A stretch of 6,757 nucleotides of DNA from JAHJDR01 sp964526915 (lineage in GTDB: Bacteria; UBA10199; JADGCS01), in the NCBI GenBank assembly GCA_964526915.1, contig CAZGMS010000174.1:1-6757 (forward strand), in the 5' to 3' direction. Positions within the stretch are counted from its first letter, which is position 1. Every line of letters starts with the position of its first letter. Below are positions 1 to 6,378 of this stretch, piece after piece. A program made the position numbers and the translations under genes. Below the pieces are notes generated by a model that was not told the origin of the DNA, made no database searches, and saw only the letters and a list, made by a program, of their open reading frames with translations.

Positions 1-6
1 GATGAT

Positions 7-347
7 ATGAATCAATCAGTAGCATTATGGAGTGTTCCCAGATCATGCTCTACAGCATTGTTGTTGTCTGTTGAAGCAGGCGGGCAGTTTTCGCAAGTGA
101 AGAGGCATGGCGACTATTTGAAGGTTTGCAACAGTTAACAAGCACCAAGCTAGCTTGGACTCCTGCCAATCCACGGTTGTTTGGAAAATGGGCCCATGAG
201 TGGTATGACCAAGCGAGCAAAAGCAGGGGGATCGAAGCACAACAAACACATGCTGAAGATGAGAGGATAAGACAACAACCTCATGTGCAACAAGCAATAG
301 AGTATCACATGCCATTTTTTAACAGGTTGGCTGAACATTTTCTATAA
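7..347 (+). pseudogene. Sulfotransferase-family relic, internally deleted and frameshifted
   Basis: Two fragments in different frames look like the two ends of one bacterial sulfotransferase-like protein. The first (ATG at 7, stop at 136-138) begins MNQSVALWSVPRSCSTALLL, which fits the LWxxPRSxSTA P-loop that binds the 5'-phosphosulfate of PAPS in this family. The second, open from about 75 to the TAA at 345-347, contains KLAWTPANPRLFGKWAHEWY and ends in MPFFNRLAEHFL. This resembles the family's C-terminal pattern of a LxWxPG-like stretch, a W..W(Y) motif and a final PxYxxL helix. A full protein is usually about 230-260 residues. Here only about 115 codons lie between the ends, so the central part, including the PAPS 3'-phosphate site, is gone. 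The assignment is by motif recognition. The N-terminal part is the safer half. The C-terminal part alone could also be read as a 73-residue hypothetical from a TTG start at 126. Confidence 0.55.
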
Positions 348-513
348 AGGTGCCACAGACTTGAGCCTTTGAAGAACGCACGTGGACAGCAAGAGGCAGA
401 GCTTGTGGCAAAACACTTCGCTGTGAGAGAGCTGTGTCAGGGCTGATGGTGACTGAAGCCCAAATGATTTTGATTTGCCCCTCGTTGTGTCTGATCAATT
501 TACCCCAAATTAG
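348..513. other. Gene-free stretch between relics
   Basis: No reading frame here on either strand looks like a protein I recognise, and stops are frequent in all frames. The only small structure is a weak 5-bp hairpin (CAAAT...ATTTG, 461-477) with no T-run, so I do not call a terminator. It is probably decayed sequence between the sulfotransferase relic and the hip promoter. Confidence 0.5.
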
Positions 514-516
514 TTG

Positions 517-545
517 TTGGATTCTTTGGCTTTATAAAGTATAAT
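517..545 (+). promoter_or_regulatory. Candidate sigma70-type promoter of the hipB-like gene
   Basis: A perfect TATAAT (540-545) lies 17 bp after TTGGAT (517-522, three of six bases matching the -35 consensus). Transcription would start near 552, about 16 nt before the ATG at 568. The -10 box overlaps the first AT-rich palindrome, as expected if the encoded regulator represses its own promoter. Confidence 0.5.
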
Positions 546-591
546 ATATTATCACTAAACGTTATAAATGAATGTTATGGATAATATATTA
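541..591. repeat. Paired AT-rich palindromes, candidate autoregulatory operators
   Basis: The 11-mer ATAATATATTA occurs at 541-551 and again at 581-591, exactly 40 bp apart. The first copy extends to a perfect 12-bp palindrome (541-552) and the second is a perfect 10-bp palindrome (582-591). One overlaps the -10 box and the other lies inside the first codons of the HTH gene. HipB-type antitoxins are known to bind several inverted repeats around their own promoter. That these are the operators is inference. AT-rich sequence makes chance palindromes likelier, but the identical 11-mer at about four helical turns argues for function. Confidence 0.45.
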
Positions 592-891
592 GCCATTATA
601 AACCAAAACCCCAAGAACCTCATGCTCGCACTATCCAAACGAGCAAAAGAAAGGCGCTTGTTTTACGGGTACAAGAGAACCACATTGGCAAAAAAGGCCG
701 GTGTGAACGTGGCCTCGCTCAAGCGGTTTGAATTGACAGGGCAGATTTCGCTGGTTTCACTTCTGAAACTCGCTTTCGCGTTGGACTGTCTTGCTGAATT
801 TTCTAATCTATTTCCTCTTCCAGAAGCGCATTCCATCAAGGAACTGGAACAACGAATGAAACCGATCAGAAGAAAGCGGGGGCATCTGTGA
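568..891 (+). CDS. HipB-like XRE-family helix-turn-helix regulator
   Basis: This 107-residue protein has a helix-turn-helix at about residues 37-58 (RTTLAKKAGVNVASLKRFEL), where a GVNVASLKRFE-type recognition helix is typical of XRE/HipB-like antitoxins. The tail after the domain reads FPLPEAHSIKELEQ and ends in a basic RRKRG, which is common in the short HipB proteins paired with HipA kinases. Such proteins dimerise, neutralise the HipA Ser/Thr kinase and repress the operon. The gene overlaps the hipA relic by GTGA (888-891), the usual toxin-antitoxin coupling. No Shine-Dalgarno is evident before the ATG at 568; an in-frame ATG at 577 is an alternative start. The frame is intact although its partner is broken, so it is either a surviving orphan regulator or a recent survivor. 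Confidence 0.8.
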   Translation: MNVMDNILAIINQNPKNLMLALSKRAKERRLFYGYKRTTLAKKAGVNVASLKRFELTGQISLVSLLKLAFALDCLAEFSNLFPLPEAHSIKELEQRMKPIRRKRGHL

Positions 892-1270
892 AAAAGCTCC
901 ACGTTTTTTTAACCGATGCTTTTGGGCAAAAAAAACTTGTGGGCACATTGGCAGAGTTCGATCGCCGAATTGTTTTTGAATATTCCAACGCCTTTCTGGA
1001 AGAACACATTCAAATGAGGAAACACTGAAGGCGTTTCGCTGGATGTGCTTTAATATTGTATTTCATAATCGCGATGACCACGTAAAAAACTTTTCCTATG
1101 TGATGGATGATGATGGTCGATGGAAGCTGTCTCTGGCATATGATCTTTGTTTTTCAGAAGGTTTGGGCGGTGAACATTTCATGACCGTGATGGGCGAGGG
1201 GCGACAAATTGCGCGGGAACACATTCTGAAGCTTGCCAGAGAAACAGGGATCAGCGAGCTGTTAAAATAA
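888..1270 (+). pseudogene. hipA-type kinase relic (N-terminal piece plus catalytic-loop piece)
   Basis: A GTG at 888-890, preceded by GGGGG at 878-882, opens a 46-residue piece ending at TGA 1026-1028. It contains LTDAFGQKKLVGTLAEFDRR followed by IVFEYSNAFLEE, matching the N-terminal HipA_N-type domain (G.L......F.Y...fL). The second piece, shifted in frame and readable from about 1013 to TAA 1268-1270, contains FHNRDDHVKNFSYVMDDDG and then LAYDLCFS. These are the HipA catalytic loop (N-R-D-D-H-x-K-N) and the metal-binding YD motif, followed by GGEHFMTVMGEG as in HipA C-terminal domains. The glycine-rich ATP loop and most of the kinase core between the pieces are missing, and the final helices are also absent. 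A working kinase is not possible as read. The 3' end overlaps the convergent HAD gene by 9 bp. Confidence 0.8.
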
Positions 1271-1939
1271 CATGATCTGAAGCTGGGAAAGGCTTGGCAC
1301 CACAGCATCCGCCTGCGAGAGGTTCTGTGCGGAGGTGGAACTGGTGAGGGCGATCACTGGGAGACCCGCTTTCTTGGCGGCAGACACACCGGTGGGGGAA
1401 TCCTCAATGACCCAGCAATCTTTTTTGGTGATTTGGGGATGATGTCTTTTCATGCGAGTCAAGGCCTGAAGATAGCCTTCGGGATGGGGCTTTGTTTTTT
1501 GCACATCCTCATGACAGACCATGAACTCAAAGAAATCCAAAAGCTCACATTTTAGCAGACACGCCTTCACCTCGGATCGCAGGGAGCCCGATACGATCGC
1601 CAAAGGGACGTTGTGCATTTTGAGTGTTTTAAGAAGACGTGTGATGCCCGCCATGCGGATGTCTGAGGTCTGCACCATTCGCATAAAGATTGTGTGTTTT
1701 GATTTGAGGAGCTGTGCGCAGAGGCTTCGTGAGAGTGTTTTTCCCGCCAGATCAAAAAAATGGTGAAAGAGCGAGATGTCATCCATGCCGCAGGTGTGTT
1801 GATCATAATACTGATTGGTGAAACGTATGCCAAATTCCTTGAGCACCTCACGGGCGGCGCGCCTATGCAAACGCTCTGTGTTGCAAAGCACGCCGTCGAA
1901 ATCAAAAAGCACAGCTTTGGGCGCCATCATGATCATCAT
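1262..1939 (-). CDS. HAD-superfamily phosphatase / beta-phosphoglucomutase-like
   Basis: This 225-residue protein carries all four HAD motifs. Motif I is VLFDFDGVLCNTE (nucleophile D13, acid/base D15). Motif II is AIVSGS (S117), motif III is KTKPHPEGY (K150), and motif IV is VIEDSPTGVSAAKKAG (E179, D180). The four-helix cap between motifs I and II and the GVSAAKKAG signature place it in subfamily IA beside beta-phosphoglucomutase and phosphoglycolate-type phosphatases. It is cytosolic, and the substrate cannot be read from sequence. The start at 1939 overlaps the stop of the upstream membrane protein gene as ATGA, implying coupled translation. Clustered methionines (MMIMM) make the exact start uncertain by up to four codons. 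The 3' end overlaps the convergent hipA relic, and I see no terminator hairpin between them. Confidence 0.88.
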   Translation of the reverse strand: MMIMMAPKAVLFDFDGVLCNTERLHRRAAREVLKEFGIRFTNQYYDQHTCGMDDISLFHHFFDLAGKTLSRSLCAQLLKSKHTIFMRMVQTSDIRMAGITRLLKTLKMHNVPLAIVSGSLRSEVKACLLKCELLDFFEFMVCHEDVQKTKPHPEGYLQALTRMKRHHPQITKKDCWVIEDSPTGVSAAKKAGLPVIALTSSTSAQNLSQADAVVPSLSQLQIMLF

Positions 1940-2802
1940 TTGATCTCGTCAATATGAATTCTTTCGGACACAGTGTGTTCAACCTCATCTTTTTTGGGGG
2001 CAGGTTCATCTTCTGGGGGTGGCGGGAGCACATCGTCTGGGTTTGAGGCGCCAAACATGGATTTTTTCGAACGACCGGACTGTGGTTCGTCCTCCGAATC
2101 AGGGACACGAACCTTGCCGCGAAACATTCCAAATATCAGACGCAGAAAATAAAGGGGGATGAGGCTGGCCACAATCAAGGCCAAAAATTGTGCCGCGGGG
2201 GTGGCGGCATACACGGCAAACAAGTAGGGATCGAGGATGTCCTGATGTTCAAAATGGGTCACGACCACAGCGAATAAAGCGAAACCGCAAATAGAGGCCA
2301 GGGGAAATCGCAGAAACATGAAGTAATTGCGGGTGAGCTTTTTGATGGCCGCGGCAAATACGAAGGAGACAAAGAAACTACTGCCCACGCTCAAGAGCAT
2401 TTTGACGGCCTTGAATTCGCTCATCGAAATTAGGTCCTTGATGGTTTGATCACCCGTGTTTTCAGACGCGTTGAGTCCGTAATCGGGGTAAAATTTGAAA
2501 ATAAAAAAGAGGACGACGATGAGACTGCCAACCGAAAGCGTGCCGTAGAAGGCTGTCTTGAAACCATAAAATTCAAAATTGAGGTAGAGGCAAAGGTAGC
2601 ATAGAAACAGTGCGGCGTTGAACGTGGGAATGATGCCCAGAATGATGGGTTCGCTCAGGTTTCCCTGGCTCAGGTACCCCCAGGTGGCCGGGAAAAAGGT
2701 GAGCATCTTGGTCCCGAGGATGATTCCCAGTGTGGCCAGACACATCGCCAAAGCGTAAAGAAGATGCTGGACGAAATAAGTGGGGGGGTTGATTGGTTTC
2801 AT
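1936..2802 (-). CDS. Six-helix integral membrane protein with acidic Pro-rich tail, unknown function
   Basis: I do not recognise this 288-residue protein with confidence. About six hydrophobic helices are visible, at residues 12-32, 53-76, 84-105, 134-152, 166-183 and 196-226. They are followed by a charged tail of about 60 residues that contains a proline run (LPPPPEDEPAP) and many acidic residues. The positive residues KKLTR, RLIFGMFRGK and the tail suggest a cytoplasmic C-terminus. Size and topology are loosely like small transporters such as the YhhQ/VUT or ECF S-component families, but I see no diagnostic motif. The ATG at 2802 has no Shine-Dalgarno, whereas a good promoter ends only about 9 nt upstream. 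Its stop overlaps the HAD gene start by ATGA, so the two are co-expressed. Confidence 0.75.
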   Translation of the reverse strand: MKPINPPTYFVQHLLYALAMCLATLGIILGTKMLTFFPATWGYLSQGNLSEPIILGIIPTFNAALFLCYLCLYLNFEFYGFKTAFYGTLSVGSLIVVLFFIFKFYPDYGLNASENTGDQTIKDLISMSEFKAVKMLLSVGSSFFVSFVFAAAIKKLTRNYFMFLRFPLASICGFALFAVVVTHFEHQDILDPYLFAVYAATPAAQFLALIVASLIPLYFLRLIFGMFRGKVRVPDSEDEPQSGRSKKSMFGASNPDDVLPPPPEDEPAPKKDEVEHTVSERIHIDEIK

Positions 2803-2810
2803 AGGCGAGT

Positions 2811-2839
2811 AGCATAAAAAAACTCAATCCATTTGGCAA
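2811..2839 (-). promoter_or_regulatory. Candidate internal promoter for the membrane protein-HAD pair
   Basis: On the minus strand TTGCCA (2834-2839, five of six bases matching -35) is followed after 17 bp by TATGCT (2811-2816, four of six matching -10). The start point would fall near 2804, practically at the ATG (2802). This fits the lack of a Shine-Dalgarno and suggests a leaderless or nearly leaderless transcript. Confidence 0.45.
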
Positions 2840-2850
2840 GAAGTGGTTGC

Positions 2851-3684
2851 CTAATTCCGATCGAACCCCGCCCACTGTTTCCAACGGTAGTGGTGATCGT
2901 CGGGGACGCGTGACCAATAGGGACGACCGGAGGTGCGCCACGGATCGACAAATAACCCGTCCTCAAATGGGCGACCCTTGGGGATGATGACGGCGGTGTT
3001 GTGTTCCATCACTTTTCCCGGATAAGCTTCGCCCCAGGCGACATCGAAAAATCTGCGCTTGAGTGGTTTGAGATAGATGAGCAGGTCTTCGGCCCAATGC
3101 TTGCAGGCACCGCGTTTTTTGGCATGCACGGCGAGCAGTGCGTTGTGAATGACCGGCAGAAGAAAGGAATCATATTTTTTTTGAAGTCGTGCGATTTCTT
3201 TGAAAAGACCCACAGCCAACAGGGTGGCTTCGTAGTCCATGGCGTTCAGTTGATCGCTGGTGACCGAATAGTGTTCCAGATACATATCTTTCATACTTTG
3301 CTTGAGTTGGTTGATGGGGTCCAGCATGTTTCTTTGTTTTACAATTTTCTGATAATCATTTTTGAGCTGTGTTTCTGTTGCTGAGAAGCGGTAATGATGC
3401 GCACCGTGTGCTTTTTTGAATTTGCGAATGAGGCTTTTGGGGTTATTCTGAATGATGTGTTCGTACGTCGATGTGACTCGTGCCAGTTCCATAGTGAAGT
3501 TCGCTGGAGTGATTGTGGGAAGGTCGGGAACCTTGGCGGAGAGTGGAAACGGGATGAGAATGAGGATGAAAGCCAAGGCAAGACAATTCAGCACCAACTG
3601 TGGATCGCCACGTGGCCTTTGGCCACTCGCGATGACATTCTTATTCTTCGATATTCGATATTCAAACTGCTTTTGCCTACTCAT
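2851..3684 (-). CDS. Predicted exported transglutaminase-like cysteine peptidase/enzyme
   Basis: The 277-residue product has a hydrophobic segment at residues 30-49 ending in PLSA, read as a signal peptide, so the enzyme probably acts in the periplasm or outside. Near the C-terminus lie RGACKHWAEDL (C194), MEHNTAVI (H228) and LFVDPWRTSGRPYW (D247). The order Cys, His, Asp, with Cys at the head of a helix and His and Asp on following strands, is that of transglutaminase-like/papain-fold enzymes. The substrate is unknown. Residues 80-180 are helical and charged. I chose the ATG at 3684 because AGGGG lies 4 nt upstream and the codon overlaps the stop of the preceding lipoprotein gene (TAG at 3677-3679). 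Longer in-frame starts back to 3789 run deep into that gene. Residues 7-29 are encoded by a palindromic repeat, an unusual N-terminus for an exported protein. Confidence 0.7.
   Translation of the reverse strand: MSRQKQFEYRISKNKNVIASGQRPRGDPQLVLNCLALAFILILIPFPLSAKVPDLPTITPANFTMELARVTSTYEHIIQNNPKSLIRKFKKAHGAHHYRFSATETQLKNDYQKIVKQRNMLDPINQLKQSMKDMYLEHYSVTSDQLNAMDYEATLLAVGLFKEIARLQKKYDSFLLPVIHNALLAVHAKKRGACKHWAEDLLIYLKPLKRRFFDVAWGEAYPGKVMEHNTAVIIPKGRPFEDGLFVDPWRTSGRPYWSRVPDDHHYRWKQWAGFDRN
3599..3663 (-). repeat. Palindromic repetitive element translated inside the 5' end of a gene
   Basis: The core hairpin has a 6-bp stem (3612-3617 with 3621-3626, GTGGCC/GGCCAC, loop TTT). After a small internal loop comes a 5-bp outer stem (3604-3608 with 3629-3633, ATCGC/GCGAT). 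On the minus strand the unit runs GTCATCGCGAG...GTGGCGATCC, the pattern of the dispersed GTCATTGCGAGG...GCAATCC elements seen in many bacterial genomes. It is flanked by a tandem CGAATAT repeat (3647-3663). It contributes about 22 in-frame codons before the signal peptide. Only one copy lies in this window, so its dispersed nature is inferred from resemblance. Confidence 0.6.
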
Positions 3685-5104
3685 TGTTCCCCTGTACGAT
3701 CGCCAACGCGTCCATGTCAAATCCCGCGGATGTGGATGAGGGGACATCAGCGGTGGAACCACAGAGACCAATGTCGGTGATGCGAACAAACCTGACTGTG
3801 CTCATGGGTTCTTCAAGATCTTCCAGATCGAACACATCGCCACCGGACACATCGGGATCGAGGTAATCCGCATCAGCCAAACCCAGATTGACGACGGATT
3901 TTCCTGCGCAACCTTGGTATTCGCCATCACCATCAGCATCGTATTGATCGCAATCAAAAGTCTGATATGCCGTACCATCTTCGCTCACGGCTATGCTGGC
4001 ACATTCTTCCCATCCTCCAAAAGGATTTTCGAAAACAGTAAAATCGGGGCCGATGCCATCGACGATGAGGTAATTTGCGAGTTCAATGGTGAGTTCTCCG
4101 CCATAACCAAACGAAACCAGATCATTCGCTGGGGGGCCGTATACGATATCGGGAAAGTCTGCATAACCGTAGCCGGAGTTGGGACCGAAGTTGTCGGTCA
4201 ATACATCACCCTCGTTCAGAAATGAGTCAGAGGCGTCATCGGGAGCTTCAGATTTCATTTTTACCACGACTTCGATTTGATCGCTCTGGTCCTGATAAGA
4301 GGCAGTGATGAGTGAGATTCCATAGCCTACAAAAGAGGCCTTACCCTGATTGATGGAGACGACAGCGTTGTCGGAAGATGTCCAGGAGACGTTTTGCAAT
4401 TCCGAACCCAGATAAAAAATGGAAGACACATTTTGAATCAAACCGGAATTGGCAAAATCAAGCGAACACCTCAGAGTGACAGTGTCTCCAACCTCCCACA
4501 GTGTGTCGTTAGTGGTGATCTGTAAATTATTAAGTGTATCAGCCTCCACGACTTCGGGCGGGGCTTGTTCATCATCGGCTTCATCCGTATTTTCGGCTTC
4601 TTGTTCTTCGTTTTCGAGGTTCCCCGTATCATCGCTGGAAGGTTGGTCACTGATTTCATCTTGAGAGGCGCTGGGTGCGACAGTCACAGTGATGACCGCG
4701 GACTGATTGAGTACTGTGGCGATCACTGTGGTGGTGCCAGATTGGCGGCCGATTAACCGACCCGAAGATGAAATGCCGACAATGCTCGTGTCGTTTGAAT
4801 ACCAGATGACGTCGGTAGCCTCAGAAGTGATCACACTGCTCAATTCGCGTGTGATGCCATGAAACGTTCTTCCATCGGACATGGTGACCGTAAGGTAAAG
4901 TTGTTTGGACTGATAGGGCTCCATCGCGATCGTTGTTCCGTTCACAAAAGACAGCTGTTGCACAGTCGCCGTAGCAACAGGTGAGAGACTGGTTGATAGA
5001 GAACTCTCGTCAAGCACGAGGTCGGGTGTGGCTGAATAGGGCGCGTTGAGACAGGAGGTGCAGAACAGACAACACAAGATGACAATGATGTTTATTTTAA
5101 GCAT
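3677..5104 (-). CDS. Surface lipoprotein: Ig-like regions plus DFTVFENPF C-terminal domain
   Basis: This 475-residue protein starts with a lipoprotein-type signal (MLKINIIVILCCLFCTSC, probable lipidated C18). Residues 47-143 look like a bacterial Ig-like (Big_2) domain, with VIWYSNDTSIVGISSSGRL and GTTTVIATV. Residues 147-190 form an acidic Ser/Glu/Asp-rich linker. Residues 192-282 hold a second Ig-like region (VSWTSSDNAVVSINQGKASF). The C-terminal domain (about 298-471) contains YGPPANDLVSFGYGGELTIE, DGIGPDFTVFENPFGG, IAVSEDGTAYQTFDC, VRFVRITDIG and AGFDMDALAIV. I know this pattern from 'cell surface proteins' of deltaproteobacterial-type and Bacteroidota genomes, some near B12 uptake genes. 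A DADGDGE loop (389-395) may bind calcium, and C368, C385, C399 and C448 may form disulfides. The start lies 6 nt after the preceding stop, so it shares the riboswitch-controlled transcript. The ligand is unproven. Confidence 0.8.
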   Translation of the reverse strand: MLKINIIVILCCLFCTSCLNAPYSATPDLVLDESSLSTSLSPVATATVQQLSFVNGTTIAMEPYQSKQLYLTVTMSDGRTFHGITRELSSVITSEATDVIWYSNDTSIVGISSSGRLIGRQSGTTTVIATVLNQSAVITVTVAPSASQDEISDQPSSDDTGNLENEEQEAENTDEADDEQAPPEVVEADTLNNLQITTNDTLWEVGDTVTLRCSLDFANSGLIQNVSSIFYLGSELQNVSWTSSDNAVVSINQGKASFVGYGISLITASYQDQSDQIEVVVKMKSEAPDDASDSFLNEGDVLTDNFGPNSGYGYADFPDIVYGPPANDLVSFGYGGELTIELANYLIVDGIGPDFTVFENPFGGWEECASIAVSEDGTAYQTFDCDQYDADGDGEYQGCAGKSVVNLGLADADYLDPDVSGGDVFDLEDLEEPMSTVRFVRITDIGLCGSTADVPSSTSAGFDMDALAIVQGNNE

Positions 5105-5110
5105 GATTGT

Positions 5111-6337
5111 CTATTCTTCCCCCGCAAGCGACACGCCCGCAACAAGGGGATACAGGGTTTCTCCCAACTGTTCCTCCGTATTGGTATCAAAAAGTTTGAT
5201 CATGGGTGTATCGGCCCCTTCTGTGGTGCTAATGACGCGATAGCTGACCCAAAGGGTGTCTTGTTGATAAAAAATATCACGGATATCTGTGCCCCAGATA
5301 CTAAAGTTGGTGATCTCGTCCGCTGTGGTGATGCCGAGCGGAAACGCAACTATTTTTGATTGGAATTCAAAGGTCTCCAGATCAAATTGCGAGATGACGG
5401 CATAGGCGTGCTCATCGGAAAGTCTGATGCGCTCCACATAGCCGCCTAAAACATCATCCTTGATGAAAAGTTCTGTTTGTTGACTGTCCAGATTTACAAT
5501 TTCCAAGCCACCATAGGAGCCTTGGTGCTGGTAGTCGTAAGTGGATGTGATGAATAATCTGGTGTGAGCGTTGTCGATAGCAATTCCGTAGGGGTTACGG
5601 CTCTGCAGGGTGATGATACCCAGCATCTCGTTTTGTTTGGTGTCGATCATGCCGATCTTGCCGGGGGCAGTGGCCGAGAATGTGTTTGATTCGAGGTCTT
5701 GCAGACAGACGTACAGAACATCATCCGCCAGTACCATCTGAGACGCGTGGGCATTGCGGTCGCCGTCATCGGCTAGGTCATCATAAAAGGAATAGCGGTG
5801 TGTGATTTGTCCCGACTCTGTATCCATTTCGATCACATCGCCGGGATGCCCCTCAGCATCGACATTGCTGGGATCATTTTTGGGATTATAAAGAGAGATG
5901 AAGGCCTTCTGATCGCTCAGCACCACATCTTGCGGGTTGGTTCCATTGCCCGTGGTGTATTGAGCCAACGTGCTGAAGGGCGCCTGAGTATTGTCCGGAT
6001 CGACGATCTGCAGATTGTCTGTGCTGATCGAATTGAATCCGGCCCCCGCGTGGAGGATGTACAGGAGATTGTCGTGCCACTTGATCTTTGCCTCTGTGCC
6101 CAGCATGGTCAGGTCGGAATTGGAAAGAGCTGTGGACGTGTCTTCATAGGTCGCTGTGTAGAGTTGTCCACTGGATTGATAATCCGTGGCAAACACAAAG
6201 ACCCTGTGAGAGAGCAGGTCGCTGATGTTGCTGTCGGGATCCAAAGATTCTGTGGCGTCATCGCTGGCTGGCTGGTAACTGATCTGGCCGCAGGAAATGA
6301 GGGTTAACAAGACACAAAAAGATAACCAGGTTTTCAT
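5111..6337 (-). CDS. BtuG/YncE-like beta-propeller lipoprotein, predicted corrinoid capture
   Basis: This 408-residue protein begins MKTWLSFCVLLTLISCGQ with a clear lipobox (LISC, lipidated C16) and a short Ser/Asp-rich spacer to about residue 42. The rest is a series of beta-propeller-type repeats, for example NPQDVVLSDQKAFISLYN (134-151), GDVIEMDTESGQITHRYSF (166-184), SQMVLADDVLYVCLQ (199-213), GKIGMIDTKQNEMLGIITL (226-244), NPYGIAIDNAHTRLFITST (248-266) and GGLEIVNLDS (276-285). This is the YncE-like layout. Bacteroides BtuG is a surface-lipidated seven-bladed propeller that hands cobalamin to BtuB. The cobalamin riboswitch directly upstream makes a similar role the leading hypothesis here. 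A good Shine-Dalgarno (GAGGA, 6345-6349) precedes the ATG by 7 nt. The gene is first in its operon. The repeat fold is fairly sure; B12 binding is inferred. Confidence 0.78.
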   Translation of the reverse strand: MKTWLSFCVLLTLISCGQISYQPASDDATESLDPDSNISDLLSHRVFVFATDYQSSGQLYTATYEDTSTALSNSDLTMLGTEAKIKWHDNLLYILHAGAGFNSISTDNLQIVDPDNTQAPFSTLAQYTTGNGTNPQDVVLSDQKAFISLYNPKNDPSNVDAEGHPGDVIEMDTESGQITHRYSFYDDLADDGDRNAHASQMVLADDVLYVCLQDLESNTFSATAPGKIGMIDTKQNEMLGIITLQSRNPYGIAIDNAHTRLFITSTYDYQHQGSYGGLEIVNLDSQQTELFIKDDVLGGYVERIRLSDEHAYAVISQFDLETFEFQSKIVAFPLGITTADEITNFSIWGTDIRDIFYQQDTLWVSYRVISTTEGADTPMIKLFDTNTEEQLGETLYPLVAGVSLAGEE

Positions 6338-6344
6338 GATTTTG

Positions 6345-6349
6345 TCCTC
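6345..6349 (-). promoter_or_regulatory. Ribosome binding site of the propeller lipoprotein gene
   Basis: GAGGA on the minus strand, 7 nt before the ATG at 6337, fixes this start. It lies about 30 nt beyond the T-run of the terminator hairpin. The riboswitch therefore probably acts on termination and does not directly mask the site, though masking cannot be excluded by eye. Confidence 0.6.
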
Positions 6350-6378
6350 GCAAAGTCACGTCAGTCATCGTGGATCAC

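Noticed and set aside
2815..2821. Seven-T run on the minus strand after the transglutaminase-like gene as a terminator
   Set aside because: No stem-loop precedes it. The run lies in the spacer of a better-supported promoter.
3001..3780. Plus-strand open frames of about 95-128 codons opposite the transglutaminase-like gene
   Set aside because: Their translations are compositionally odd and motif-free, while the minus-strand frame carries the Cys-His-Asp motifs and a signal peptide.
3685..3789. Longer in-frame start at 3789 for the transglutaminase-like gene
   Set aside because: It would overlap the lipoprotein gene's conserved C-terminus by more than 100 bp, and the extra residues are unlike protein. 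The ATG at 3684 has an AGGGG site and a normal short overlap.
4535..4664. Low-complexity acidic stretch as a possible tandem DNA repeat
   Set aside because: It encodes a Glu/Asp/Ser-rich linker between two Ig-like regions without a regular repeat unit, which is common in surface lipoproteins.
5798..6307. A 169-codon open frame on the plus strand opposite the propeller lipoprotein
   Set aside because: It is antisense to a gene with a clear lipobox, Shine-Dalgarno and repeat motifs, and its translation shows no domain, so it is a shadow frame.
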